Shown here one piece after another: positions 50,694 to 59,437 of a stretch of 64,000 bases of DNA. Position numbers and translations under genes: made by a program. Source of the DNA: Actinocatenispora sp963815125. Lineage in GTDB: Bacteria; Actinomycetota; Actinomycetes; Mycobacteriales; Micromonosporaceae. Below the pieces are notes generated by a model. The model ran no database searches and was not told the origin of the DNA. It saw only the letters and a program-made list of their open reading frames with translations. Position 1 is the stretch's first letter; the number at the start of each line of letters is the position of its first letter. Where the stretch lies: contig CAWFFM010000002.1 of assembly GCA_963815125.1 (NCBI GenBank), positions 1,364,001-1,428,000 on the forward strand, in the 5' to 3' direction.

Positions 50694-50731
50694 GACCCCA
50701 GCCTGCCCGCCTGACCCGGCGTTCGCGGCGC

Positions 50732-50754
50732 CGGGCACCCGTTTCAGGTGCCCG
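50732..50754 (-). terminator. Hairpin after proS
   Basis: CGGGCACC (50732-50739) pairs with GGTGCCCG (50747-50754) over a 7-base loop, 27 bases past the proS stop and 39 bases before the hydrolase start at 50693. Confidence 0.55.
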
Positions 50755-50780
50755 ACCGTACGGCCCGGATGACGCCGCGG

Positions 50781-52187
50781 TCAGTAGGCGCGGGCGACGT
50801 ACGCGACGAGGTCCGGCTCGTTCTCGGACTCCGGCACCGAGCCGTCCGCACGGACCAGGCAGCGTACGGTCAGCGCCTGCTTGTTGAGCATGGCCTCACC
50901 TTCGGCACCGACCTGGGACCAGGGCAGCCGGGCGAAACCGGTGGCCGCGGCGGCGATCGCGTCGTCCAGTGTGGACACCTCGGCGGTACGCGACTCGCGC
51001 AGCGCCAACGCCTCGTCGTACAGCGCCCGCTGGTCGGCGTCCAACGCGGTCCGGATCTCCTCCACCGCGCGGTCCAGCGACACGGGGGTCTTGGTTCCGT
51101 CCGTGCGGCGGGCGATCACCACGTTGCCGTTGGCCAGGTCGCGCGGTCCGACCTCGACCCGGACCGGGAAGCCCTTCAGTTCCGCATCGACGGCACGACG
51201 GCCGAACGGCGTGTCGGTGCGGTCGTCCAGATCCGCCCGGACACCGGCGTCACACAGCGCATCACGCAGCTTGACCGCGGCCTCGAGTACACCCTCACCG
51301 GCCTTGACGACCATCACCCGGGCCTGCACCGGCGCAAGCTTCGGCGGCACCCGCAGCCCGTTGTCATCGCCGTGGCACATGATCAGCGCACCGATCATCC
51401 GGGTCGTGGTGCCCCAGGAGGTGGTCCAGGCGTGCTCGCGCGAGCCGGCCTGCGAGGAGAAGTCGATGTCGAAGGCCCGGGCGAAGTTCTGGCCCAGCTC
51501 GTGCGAGGTGCCCATCTGCAACGCCTTGCCGTCCCGCATCATCGCCTCCAGCGTGTACGTGCTGGTGGCGCCGGCGAACCGCTCCCGGTCGGTCTTGCGG
51601 CCCACGATCACCGGGATGGCCAACAGGTTGGCCATCAGGTCCTCGTACGCCTCGTGCAGGATGCGCCGGGCGTAGGCACGGGCGTCGGCCTCGGTGGCGT
51701 GCGCGGTGTGCCCCTCCTGCCAGAGGAACTCCGAGGTACGCAGGAAGATGCGCGGCCGCAGCTCCCAGCGCACCACGTTGGCCCACTGGTTGAGCAGCAG
51801 GGGCAGGTCGCGGTAGCTCTGCACCCACTTGGCCATGAACTCGCCGATCACGGTCTCCGAGGTGGGCCGGACCACGATCGGCTCGTCCAGCTGCTTGCCC
51901 CCGGCATGGGTGACCACGGCCAGCTCCGGCGAGAAGCCCTCGACGTGCTCGGCCTCACGCTTGAGGTAGCTCTCCGGGATGAACAGCGGGAAGTACGCGT
52001 TCTGCGCGCCGGCCGCCTTGATCCGGTCGTCCATCTCCGACTGCATCCGCTCCCACAGGGCGTAGCCGGTCGGTCGGATCACCATCGTGCCGCGCACCGG
52101 CCCGTTGTCGGCCAGCTCAGCCTTGTTGATCACGTCCTGGTACCAGCGGGGAAAGTCCTCCGCCTGCGGGGTCAGCACTCGCGCCAT
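50781..52187 (-). CDS. proS: Prolyl-tRNA synthetase, archaeal/eukaryotic-like short type
   Basis: 468 residues. No editing (INS) domain between motifs 2 and 3, so the ProS type III form. Seen: WYQDVINKAELADNGPVRG, VVRPTSETVIGEFMAKW, NQWANVVRWELRPRIFLRTSEF, SHELGQNFA and a C-terminal anticodon domain followed by a zinc-less end. It gives no free editing of mischarged alanine in cis, so a separate YbaK-type deacylase is expected elsewhere. Ends at VARAY, the common C-terminus. Confidence 0.94.
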   Translation of the reverse strand: MARVLTPQAEDFPRWYQDVINKAELADNGPVRGTMVIRPTGYALWERMQSEMDDRIKAAGAQNAYFPLFIPESYLKREAEHVEGFSPELAVVTHAGGKQLDEPIVVRPTSETVIGEFMAKWVQSYRDLPLLLNQWANVVRWELRPRIFLRTSEFLWQEGHTAHATEADARAYARRILHEAYEDLMANLLAIPVIVGRKTDRERFAGATSTYTLEAMMRDGKALQMGTSHELGQNFARAFDIDFSSQAGSREHAWTTSWGTTTRMIGALIMCHGDDNGLRVPPKLAPVQARVMVVKAGEGVLEAAVKLRDALCDAGVRADLDDRTDTPFGRRAVDAELKGFPVRVEVGPRDLANGNVVIARRTDGTKTPVSLDRAVEEIRTALDADQRALYDEALALRESRTAEVSTLDDAIAAAATGFARLPWSQVGAEGEAMLNKQALTVRCLVRADGSVPESENEPDLVAYVARAY

Positions 52188-52281
52188 GACCGGTCATCTT
52201 AGGCGCCGTACGCCGACGGGCTGAACGCGCGGTGCCGCGGGCTGTACCGTGCCGGTCGGTCCGACCTACCGTCGGTCCTGA

Positions 52282-52833
52282 TCAGACCGGACGGGCCGGT
52301 ACCTGGCCGCGGCACCAGCCGGCGATTGCAGCGACGTCGACCGGCCCGGTGGTGTCCACCCGACACACCGGTCCCAGCCCGAGCGGGGCAGCGGTACGTG
52401 CCCAGTGCGACCAGCGTTCGTCGCCGTGCGGTTCGCCGACATGCACCGGATGACGTGGTGAGCGCTCGACGACCCGCCGCCGCGCCAGCTCGACGGGCAC
52501 CTCACACCACACCTCCAGCGGCCTGACCACTCCGGCCCGGGCCAGACCTGCGGCGGCCAGCTCCGCCACCCCGATCCAGGCGCTCTCCAGTACCGCACCG
52601 CCGGGCGCGTCGGCGAGCAACGACCACATCGTCTCCGAGGCGGCCGCCCCCAGCCGGCCGGCCGCGGCGCCATCGCGCAGGTAGTCGCCACCGAGGTGAT
52701 CGGCGAGCGTCTCCTTGATCGCGTCCTTGCTGAACAGCGGCAGCCCCAACTCGACGGACAGGGCGCGGGCCAAGGTGGTCTTACCCGCCCCGGACAGGCC
52801 GTTGACCAGCACCACCGGCCGGTCAAGGGTCAT
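52282..52833 (-). CDS. P-loop kinase / AAA-type ATPase, zeta-toxin-like fold
   Basis: 183 residues. VVLVNGLSGAGKTTLARAL Walker A at the N-terminus, LFSKDAIKETLADHL substrate-side loop, VLESAWIG and basic CEVPVELARRRVV lid. A small-molecule kinase of the chloramphenicol-phosphotransferase/zeta-toxin branch; no antitoxin partner is adjacent. ATG overlaps the amidohydrolase stop as ATGA, so the two are translated together. Confidence 0.8.
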   Translation of the reverse strand: MTLDRPVVLVNGLSGAGKTTLARALSVELGLPLFSKDAIKETLADHLGGDYLRDGAAAGRLGAAASETMWSLLADAPGGAVLESAWIGVAELAAAGLARAGVVRPLEVWCEVPVELARRRVVERSPRHPVHVGEPHGDERWSHWARTAAPLGLGPVCRVDTTGPVDVAAIAGWCRGQVPARPV

Positions 52834-53909
52834 TTGACGACCCGGCCGCGCAGGATGATCCGGGACGGCTCGCGTACCACCGCCAGGTCGGTGCGTGGAT
52901 CCCGGTCGTACACCACCAGATCGGCCAGTCCGCCCTCGACCAGTCCGGGCAGCCCCAGCCAGTCGCGGCCACGCCAGGACGCGGCGGCCAGGACCTCGGA
53001 CACCGGCATTCCGGCCCTCTCACGCAGCAGCAGCATCTCCTCGGCGGCAAGACCGTGCTCGATGCCTCCGCCGGCGTCGGTGCCCACGTACACCGGCACA
53101 CCCGCCTCCACCGCAGCGCCCACCACCTGCGGGAAGTTCTGCTTCAGTTGTCGCATGTGCTCGGCGTAGCCGGGGAACTTCGGCTCGGCCTGCGCGGCGA
53201 TCCCGTCGAAGGTATCGATGTTGATCATCGTCGGCACCAGCGCGGTCTGCCGGCGCGCCATCTCGTCCAGCAGGTCCAGCGACAGTCCGGTGCCGTGTTC
53301 CACCGAGTCGACACCCGCCCGTACCAGGAACGCCACCGCCTCCTCGCTGAAGGTGTGCACCGCCACCTTCGCCCCGGCGGCGTGCGCGGCGGCGATCGCC
53401 GCGGTCACCGACGCCTCGTCGTAGGTGGGGCTGAGGTCACCGCGCTCCCGGTCGATCCAGTCGCCGACCAGTTTGATCCAGCCGCTGCCGCGCTTGGCCT
53501 GTTCGACGGCCGCGGCCGGCAGTTCGGCGGCGGTCACCTCGGCCGCGACGCCGCGCAGGTAGCGCCGGTGCGGCGCGAGGTGCCGGCCGGCCCGGATCAG
53601 CCGGGGCAGGTCTGGTTCGTCGGCCAGTTCCGGGTAGTGCAGCGGCGATCCGGCATCCCGGATGGCCAGTACGCCCGCGTCCCGGTCGATGCGCGCCAGC
53701 GCCCGGGCGGTGTCCAGGTCGGTGACCGGTTTCGCGCCCAGCGCGATGCCCAGGTGGCAGTGCGCGTCGACCAGTCCGGGTAGTACGTACCCGCCGGTCG
53801 CGACGGTCTCTGCGTCCGGCACGGGTTCCAGGGTGACCCGGTCATCCACCAGGTAGAGGTCACGGACCTCGTCGTCGGGCAGAACCACACCACGTACGTG
53901 CAATGCCAT
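52830..53909 (-). CDS. Amidohydrolase-family metal hydrolase
   Basis: 359 residues from ATG 53909, preceded by GGGAGGTG. TIM-barrel metal sites: VDAHCHLG, a probable carboxylated Lys in GWIKLVGDW, VAVHTFSE, DSVEHGTGL and YVGTDAGGG; the N- and C-terminal beta sandwich is also visible (PGLVDAH... ADLVVYDRDP). Similar enzymes are imidazolonepropionase- or prolidase-like; substrate unknown. Co-translated with the P-loop kinase, so they may share a metabolite. Confidence 0.86.
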   Translation of the reverse strand: MALHVRGVVLPDDEVRDLYLVDDRVTLEPVPDAETVATGGYVLPGLVDAHCHLGIALGAKPVTDLDTARALARIDRDAGVLAIRDAGSPLHYPELADEPDLPRLIRAGRHLAPHRRYLRGVAAEVTAAELPAAAVEQAKRGSGWIKLVGDWIDRERGDLSPTYDEASVTAAIAAAHAAGAKVAVHTFSEEAVAFLVRAGVDSVEHGTGLSLDLLDEMARRQTALVPTMINIDTFDGIAAQAEPKFPGYAEHMRQLKQNFPQVVGAAVEAGVPVYVGTDAGGGIEHGLAAEEMLLLRERAGMPVSEVLAAASWRGRDWLGLPGLVEGGLADLVVYDRDPRTDLAVVREPSRIILRGRVVK

Positions 53910-53951
53910 GCTGCGCACCTCCCACCGGCACGGTAGCCGGTGACAGGGTGC

Positions 53952-54860
53952 TCAGGCCGCCTCGGTGGTGGGTGTCCAGGGGCTCTGCAGGTGCAGGGCG
54001 ATGGCGAAGGTACGGGCCATCTCCCGGTACCCGGCGCGGTTGGCGTGCAGGTTCGGTCCGGTCGGCGGCGGTGCGCACATCCAGGTCCACTGACAGATGC
54101 GGGCCACCGCGACCGGCAACTGGTCGCCGGTCAGGGACATCGGCACCGTCATGTCGTCGGTCCGGTAGGTACGGGCGACGTCGGCCACCGTGGTGCCGGT
54201 ACGCCGGCAGCTGGTCGTGATGATGCGGTTCAGCGCGTCGAATGCCGCGACGCTCTGCCGTATCGCCGACCGGGCGGAACGCTCGGGGTAGCGGGCAAGT
54301 TGAGGATCGTAGAAGGTCATCGCGGCAATCCGGGCGTCCGGCGCCGCGGCGCGCAACCGGCTCAGGATGATCGGCAGGTTGTGCCGCACCTGGGCCAGCC
54401 CGTGGCGTACGCACCGGTGATCGACCTGCGGACCGTACATGCAGTGCATGATGTCGTTGATGCCGATGTCGACGGTGATCAGACTGGTCGGCGCATGCCG
54501 CTGGGAGATGGCCCACAGCGCCGCGTCCAACTGCGAGTCGACCCCCGGGTACGAGCAACGGCCGCCGTAGAGCAGTTCGGTGCTGGTTGCGCCCGAACAA
54601 CCGAGACTGGTGAGCTGGACCCGATGGTCGCGCCGGCTGATCGCAGCGGCGAGCTGGTCGGGGTAGCCGGCCCGGGTGGCGTGCCCGCCCCCGCTGATCG
54701 CACCGACCCGAGGTTGCACGCCGACTGACAGCGAGTCACCGAGCGCCAGGTAGTACGTGCCGGGGAAGCCGGCGTCGGCGGGCGTGGCGAACGCGACGGC
54801 CGCGGCGACCGCGAGACACAGTGCGGTGGCCGCGCAGGCGCGGAGCAATCTGCGGATCAC
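53952..54860 (-). CDS. Secreted SGNH/GDSL-family hydrolase
   Basis: 302 residues from GTG 54860 (ATG 54899 possible). Signal peptide with RRLLRACAATALCLAVAAAV and a likely AxA site (PADA). Block I YLALGDSLSVG, block III VDIGINDIMHC, block V GPNLHANRAGY. Several Cys pairs suggest extracellular disulfides. A lipase or esterase acting outside the cell; substrate not evident. Confidence 0.88.
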   Translation of the reverse strand: MIRRLLRACAATALCLAVAAAVAFATPADAGFPGTYYLALGDSLSVGVQPRVGAISGGGHATRAGYPDQLAAAISRRDHRVQLTSLGCSGATSTELLYGGRCSYPGVDSQLDAALWAISQRHAPTSLITVDIGINDIMHCMYGPQVDHRCVRHGLAQVRHNLPIILSRLRAAAPDARIAAMTFYDPQLARYPERSARSAIRQSVAAFDALNRIITTSCRRTGTTVADVARTYRTDDMTVPMSLTGDQLPVAVARICQWTWMCAPPPTGPNLHANRAGYREMARTFAIALHLQSPWTPTTEAA

Positions 54861-54990
54861 TGTCCTACCGTACGAAGAACCCGGTGGGCAACGAATCATC
54901 CGACCGGTGACAGTTCAGTCAGCCGTACCGATGAGTCGATGGATCAGCTGATCCTTCGTGAGTCGGACATCGACCCGGAGTGTTCCCGGA

Positions 54991-55013
54991 TCCCGTACCG
55001 AGTCGGTGCGGGA
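54991..55013 (-). terminator. Hairpin downstream of ffh
   Basis: TCCCGTACCG (54991-55000) pairs with CGGTGCGGGA (55004-55013), one G-U, with a 3-base loop, 50 bases past the ffh stop at 55063. Confidence 0.5.
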
Positions 55014-55062
55014 CGGTCACCCCGGATGGGATACTGCCCGGCCAACGCTGTGACCGCGGTGC

Positions 55063-56604
55063 TCAGCCCTTGCCCTTGCCGAACTTCGACAGGTCGATCT
55101 TGGGCATCTCGAAACCGGCAGGCAGGCCCTGATCGGAGCCACTGTCGTCCTTACCACCGGTCGGCAGGCCGCCGAAGCCCGGCGGCAGGCCGGCCGGCAT
55201 CCCCGGTGCGCCACCACGCTGACGGTTCTGCTGCTTGCCCTTCTTGCCCTTGCGCTTGCTCTTGGGCGACTTGGTCGCCTTACGGCGACCCGGCAGGCCC
55301 ATCATGCCGCCCATCTGCTTCATCATCTTCTGCGCCTCGGTGAACCGTTCCAGTAGCTGGTTCACGTCGGTCACGGTGGTACCCGAGCCGTTGGCGATGC
55401 GTACCCGGCGCGAGCCGTTGATGACCTTCGGAGCGTCGCGTTCCTGCGGCGTCATGGACCGGATGATGGCGGTGACCCGGTCGAGGTGCTTGTCGTCGAC
55501 CTCGGCGAGCTGGTCCTTCATCTGTCCCATGCCCGGCATCATGGACAGGATGTTGCTGATCGGGCCCATCCGACGGATGGCGATCAGCTGCTCCAGGAAG
55601 TCGTCCAGGGTGAAGCGTTCGCCGCCGACCAGCTTGGCGGTCATCCGCTCCTGCTGATCGGCCTCGAAGACCTTCTCGGCCTGCTCGATGAGGGTGAGCA
55701 CGTCACCCATACCCAGGATGCGGGAGGCCATCCGCTCCGGGTAGAAGACGTCGAAGTCCTCCAGCTTCTCCCCGGTCGAGGCGAACATGATCGGCTGGCC
55801 GGTCACCTGCCGTACCGACAGCGCGGCACCACCGCGCGCGTCACCGTCGAGCTTGGAGAGCACCACCCCGGTGATCCCGACACCGTCGCGGAACGCCTCC
55901 GCGGTGGCGACCGCGTCCTGACCGATCATCGCGTCGATGACGAACAGGACCTCGTCCGGGCTGGTCACGTCACGGATCGAGGCCGCCTGGGCCATCATCT
56001 CCGCGTCCACACCCAACCGGCCGGCGGTGTCCACGATCACCACGTCGCGCTGTACCCGACGGGCGTAGTCGATGGACTCGCGGGCCACCGCCACCGGGTC
56101 ACCGACCCCATTGCCCGGCTGCGGCGCGTACACCTCGACGCCGGCCCGCTCGCCCAGGACCTGCAGCTGGTTGACCGCGTTCGGGCGTTGCAGGTCGGCG
56201 GCGACCAGCAGCGGCTGGTGTCCCTGGCCGTGCAGCCAGCGGGCCAGCTTGCCGGCCAGCGTGGTCTTACCGGCACCCTGCAGACCGGCCAGCATGATCA
56301 CCGTCGGCGGCTGCTTGGCGTACGAGAGCCGGCGCTCCGCACCACCCAGGGTGGTGACCAGCTCCTCGTGCACGATCTTGATGACCTGCTGCGCGGGGTT
56401 CAGCGCCTGCGACACATCCGCGCCGCGGGCCCGCTCCTTGACGTTGCGGATGAACTCCTTGACCACCGGCAGCGCGACATCGGCCTCCAGCAGCGCCAGC
56501 CGGATCTCCCGGGCGGTGGCATCGATGTCAGCATCGGACAGTCGACCCTTCCCGCGCAGCTGGGTGAAGATGCCGGAGAGCCGTTCGGTCAGCGAATCGA
56601 ACAC
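55063..56604 (-). CDS. ffh: Signal recognition particle GTPase Ffh
   Basis: 513 residues. NG domain with LAGLQGAGKTTLAGKLA, VDTAGRLGVD, TKLD-type SKLDGDARGGAAL; M domain from about 300 with MMPGMGQMKDQL and methionine clusters MMKQMGGMMGLPG, then a basic C-terminal tail. Binds signal sequences and 4.5S RNA and delivers ribosomes to FtsY (also in this window, at 61816). Preceded by 81 bases before glnD. Confidence 0.96.
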   Translation of the reverse strand: MFDSLTERLSGIFTQLRGKGRLSDADIDATAREIRLALLEADVALPVVKEFIRNVKERARGADVSQALNPAQQVIKIVHEELVTTLGGAERRLSYAKQPPTVIMLAGLQGAGKTTLAGKLARWLHGQGHQPLLVAADLQRPNAVNQLQVLGERAGVEVYAPQPGNGVGDPVAVARESIDYARRVQRDVVIVDTAGRLGVDAEMMAQAASIRDVTSPDEVLFVIDAMIGQDAVATAEAFRDGVGITGVVLSKLDGDARGGAALSVRQVTGQPIMFASTGEKLEDFDVFYPERMASRILGMGDVLTLIEQAEKVFEADQQERMTAKLVGGERFTLDDFLEQLIAIRRMGPISNILSMMPGMGQMKDQLAEVDDKHLDRVTAIIRSMTPQERDAPKVINGSRRVRIANGSGTTVTDVNQLLERFTEAQKMMKQMGGMMGLPGRRKATKSPKSKRKGKKGKQQNRQRGGAPGMPAGLPPGFGGLPTGGKDDSGSDQGLPAGFEMPKIDLSKFGKGKG

Positions 56605-56685
56605 GTCGGAAGGTCCCTCTTTGTCGCATAGTCGGCAAGGAATGCAGGTCGGCAGGGAATCTGGGCAGCGGTATCCTCCCTGAGC

Positions 56686-59106
56686 CTACCGGGCGTCCCC
56701 CGGGACCTGACCAGGCCCGGCCGCCGCCGCCAGGACCGCCTCGGTCACCTCCCCCCGACGTGCCCCCTCCGACCAGTCGCCGACCAGATAGAAGCTGTCC
56801 ACCGCGGCCGCGCCCAACGTGCTGATGCGGGCCGCCCTGACCCGTACGTCCGCCCCGGCCAGCGCCCTGGCGACCTCGAACAGCAGTCCGATCCGGTCGG
56901 CGGCACGCAGCTCCAGTACGACCGCGCCGGTGGCGGCGCCGTCGTGCCAGACAACCCGCGGTGCGGCGGACGGCGTGTTGCGGGCGTACCCACGCTCCCG
57001 GGTACGCAGGCGCTGCGCCACCGGCAGCTCGCCGCGTGCGGCGCGGCGCAGGTCGGCGGTGAGCCGCCCCGGGTCGGGACCGCTGCCGAACTCGGGACGT
57101 ACCGCGCACACCACCGCCACCGGTCCGGGCCCGGGTCCGTCGGCGGGCAGGGCGGTGATGTCGGCGCCCAGTACGGTCAGCTGATGGGCGGCCAGACAAC
57201 CGGCCACCGCGGCGAGCAGACCGGCCTCCGTACCGGCCGCCACCACGCTCACCTCGTCATGCCGGACCCGTACCGCCGGCAGCGGACCACCGGCCAGTTC
57301 CCGTACCGCCTCCGGCGCCACCGACGACTCGGGCAGCTCACCGGTACGAAGTACCGCGCCCACCCGCTCCACCAGGTCGCCGATCAGCCGGAGCCGCCAG
57401 CTGGACGAGGCGAGCGGGCCGGCGGCCGTGGCATCCGCCTGGGCCAGTACGGCCAGCAGCTCCAGGGTGTTCAGGTCCACGACGGCCTCGGCCACATTGC
57501 CGACGGTGACCGGGTCGGTGAGGTCCCGGCGGGTCGCGGTGTCCGGCAGCAGCAGGTGCCGGCGTACCAGCCGGGCCACCAGCAGCACGTCGGCTGCGGG
57601 CAATCCCATCCGGCGGGTGATCGTGCCGGCCAGTTCCGCGCCGGCGACCGCATGGTCGGTGCCGGTTCCCTTGCCGATGTCGTGCAGCAACGCGGCGAGC
57701 AGCAGCAGGTCCGGCCGGGCCACGGCATGTACGTCCTGAGCGGCGCACACCACGGTCTGCACCAGGTGCCGGTCCACCGTGTGCCGGTGCACCGGGCCGG
57801 GCTGCGGCAGGTTGCGTACCGCCTCCCATTCCGGTAGCCAGCGGGTGATCAGCCCGTACCGGTCGGCCGCCTCCCACGCCGCCACCAATCCTGGACCTGC
57901 ACCCAGCAACCTCAGGAACGCCTCCCGTACGTCCGCCGACCACGGCTGTGCCGGGGCAGGGGAGACCGCGGCCAGCCATTCCAGCGTCGCCGAGGCGACC
58001 GGCAGGCCGGACCGGGCCGCCGCGGCCACCGCACGGACCGGAAGCGCGGCGTCGGCGCGTTCCGGCCCCAGCGCCGCCCGGGCCAGCACCACCTCACCGT
58101 CCTGTTCGACCACACCGTCGTCCAACGGGCGGCGGGGTGGTCGGTGCAGCCGACCACCGAGCAGGGGTCGACCGGACCGCAGCCGCCGTACCGCCCGCCA
58201 GGTGTCTGCCGCCGCGTAGGAGATGGTGCGCGCGTCGTCGGCCAGCCGGGCACGCAGTGCCAGTCCGGGATCGCTCTGCCGCCAGTCCGCCGGGTCGGTG
58301 CGGGTGCCGGTGGTGTCCGGCAGTACCCGGTCGTCCGGGTCGAGATCGGCACCGGCGACGGCGACGAGTTCGGCGACCGGCCCGGTGAGTTCGGTGACCA
58401 GCCGATCCAACCGGCGGCCGGCGCACAGATGCACCGCCTCACGTACGGTCAGCAGCCGCCGGTAGGCCGCCAGTACCGCGCTGCGCGGCCCGGGGACCAG
58501 CTGCGCCAGCGCGGCACCGCGCAGTACGGCACCGTCGCGCAGGCCGCCGCGCGCCTCCTTGATGTCGCCTTCCGGTTCGAAGGCCAACTCGCCGAAGCGT
58601 TCCCAGCGGTCCATGGTCAGCTCGTGCAGTGCCGCCAGCCGGGTGCCGGCCTGCCGGCGCCAGTCGACCCGCACCGCGGCGCGGATCCGCTCCGCCATAC
58701 CGCGGTCGCCGGCCACGTACCGGGCGTCCAGCAACCCGAGCGCGGCCTTCACGTCGTCGCGCCCGACGGCCAGCACCTCGGGTACGGTGCGTACCGCGTG
58801 GTCCAGCGAGAGCCCGGCGTCCCAGATCGGGTACCAGACCGCGTCGGCGACCCGGTACACGTCCGGTCGTCCATTATGGACAATGACCAGGTCCAGATCG
58901 CTGTGGGGCAGACACTCCTGCCGGCCCAGCCCACCGACCGCCAGCAGGGTCACCTCGCTGACCGGTGGCAGCAACCGGGCCAGCCACCCGTCCAACGCGG
59001 CGGCCCGGGCGGACCTGGCCGCCGGCCCGATCCCGTCCACCGCCGGAGGTGGGACCGCCGCGCCGGACGACCGCGGCGGCGCCACCGGTAGGTACTCAGA
59101 GGGCAT
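56686..59106 (-). CDS. glnD: PII uridylyl/adenylyltransferase GlnD
   Basis: 806 residues from ATG 59106, overlapping glnB by 11 bases. Nucleotidyltransferase domain with VGGLGRQECLPHSDLDLVIVH, HD domain AALLHDIGKGTGTDHAVAG for de-modification, and two C-terminal ACT domains (about 640-700 and 730-800) that sense glutamine. In actinobacteria it usually adenylylates GlnK Tyr51. Forms the operon amt-glnB-glnD. Confidence 0.93.
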   Translation of the reverse strand: MPSEYLPVAPPRSSGAAVPPPAVDGIGPAARSARAAALDGWLARLLPPVSEVTLLAVGGLGRQECLPHSDLDLVIVHNGRPDVYRVADAVWYPIWDAGLSLDHAVRTVPEVLAVGRDDVKAALGLLDARYVAGDRGMAERIRAAVRVDWRRQAGTRLAALHELTMDRWERFGELAFEPEGDIKEARGGLRDGAVLRGAALAQLVPGPRSAVLAAYRRLLTVREAVHLCAGRRLDRLVTELTGPVAELVAVAGADLDPDDRVLPDTTGTRTDPADWRQSDPGLALRARLADDARTISYAAADTWRAVRRLRSGRPLLGGRLHRPPRRPLDDGVVEQDGEVVLARAALGPERADAALPVRAVAAAARSGLPVASATLEWLAAVSPAPAQPWSADVREAFLRLLGAGPGLVAAWEAADRYGLITRWLPEWEAVRNLPQPGPVHRHTVDRHLVQTVVCAAQDVHAVARPDLLLLAALLHDIGKGTGTDHAVAGAELAGTITRRMGLPAADVLLVARLVRRHLLLPDTATRRDLTDPVTVGNVAEAVVDLNTLELLAVLAQADATAAGPLASSSWRLRLIGDLVERVGAVLRTGELPESSVAPEAVRELAGGPLPAVRVRHDEVSVVAAGTEAGLLAAVAGCLAAHQLTVLGADITALPADGPGPGPVAVVCAVRPEFGSGPDPGRLTADLRRAARGELPVAQRLRTRERGYARNTPSAAPRVVWHDGAATGAVVLELRAADRIGLLFEVARALAGADVRVRAARISTLGAAAVDSFYLVGDWSEGARRGEVTEAVLAAAAGPGQVPGDAR

Positions 59107-59434
59107 CCACGCCACGCTCTCCGGTGCGGACCCGGATCACCTCCTCGACCTCGGTGACCCAGACCTTGCCGTCACCGATGCGTCCGGTCCGGGCCGCCGC
59201 GACGATCGCGGCCAGTACCTTGTCGGTGTCGAAATCGTCGATCAGCACCTCGATCCGCGCCTTGGGTACGAAGTCCACCGAGTACTCCGCCCCCCGGTAG
59301 ACCTCGACGTGCCCCTTCTGCCGGCCGTAACCGGAGACCTCACTGACCGTCAGACCGGCGATCCCGAGGGCCTGGAGCGCCTCCTTCACCGCATCCAACT
59401 GGAACGGCTTCACCACCGCTGTGACCAGTCGCAT
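59096..59434 (-). CDS. glnK: PII nitrogen regulator GlnB/GlnK
   Basis: 112 residues, full length. MRLVTAVVKPFQLDAVKEAL, T-loop with modifiable Tyr in RGAEYSVDFVPK, and GRIGDGKVWVTEVEE. Binds ATP/ADP and 2-oxoglutarate and gates AmtB. Starts three bases after the amt stop, an operon arrangement usual for GlnK; hence GlnK rather than GlnB by context. Confidence 0.95.
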   Translation of the reverse strand: MRLVTAVVKPFQLDAVKEALQALGIAGLTVSEVSGYGRQKGHVEVYRGAEYSVDFVPKARIEVLIDDFDTDKVLAAIVAAARTGRIGDGKVWVTEVEEVIRVRTGERGVDAL

Positions 59435-59437
59435 CGC

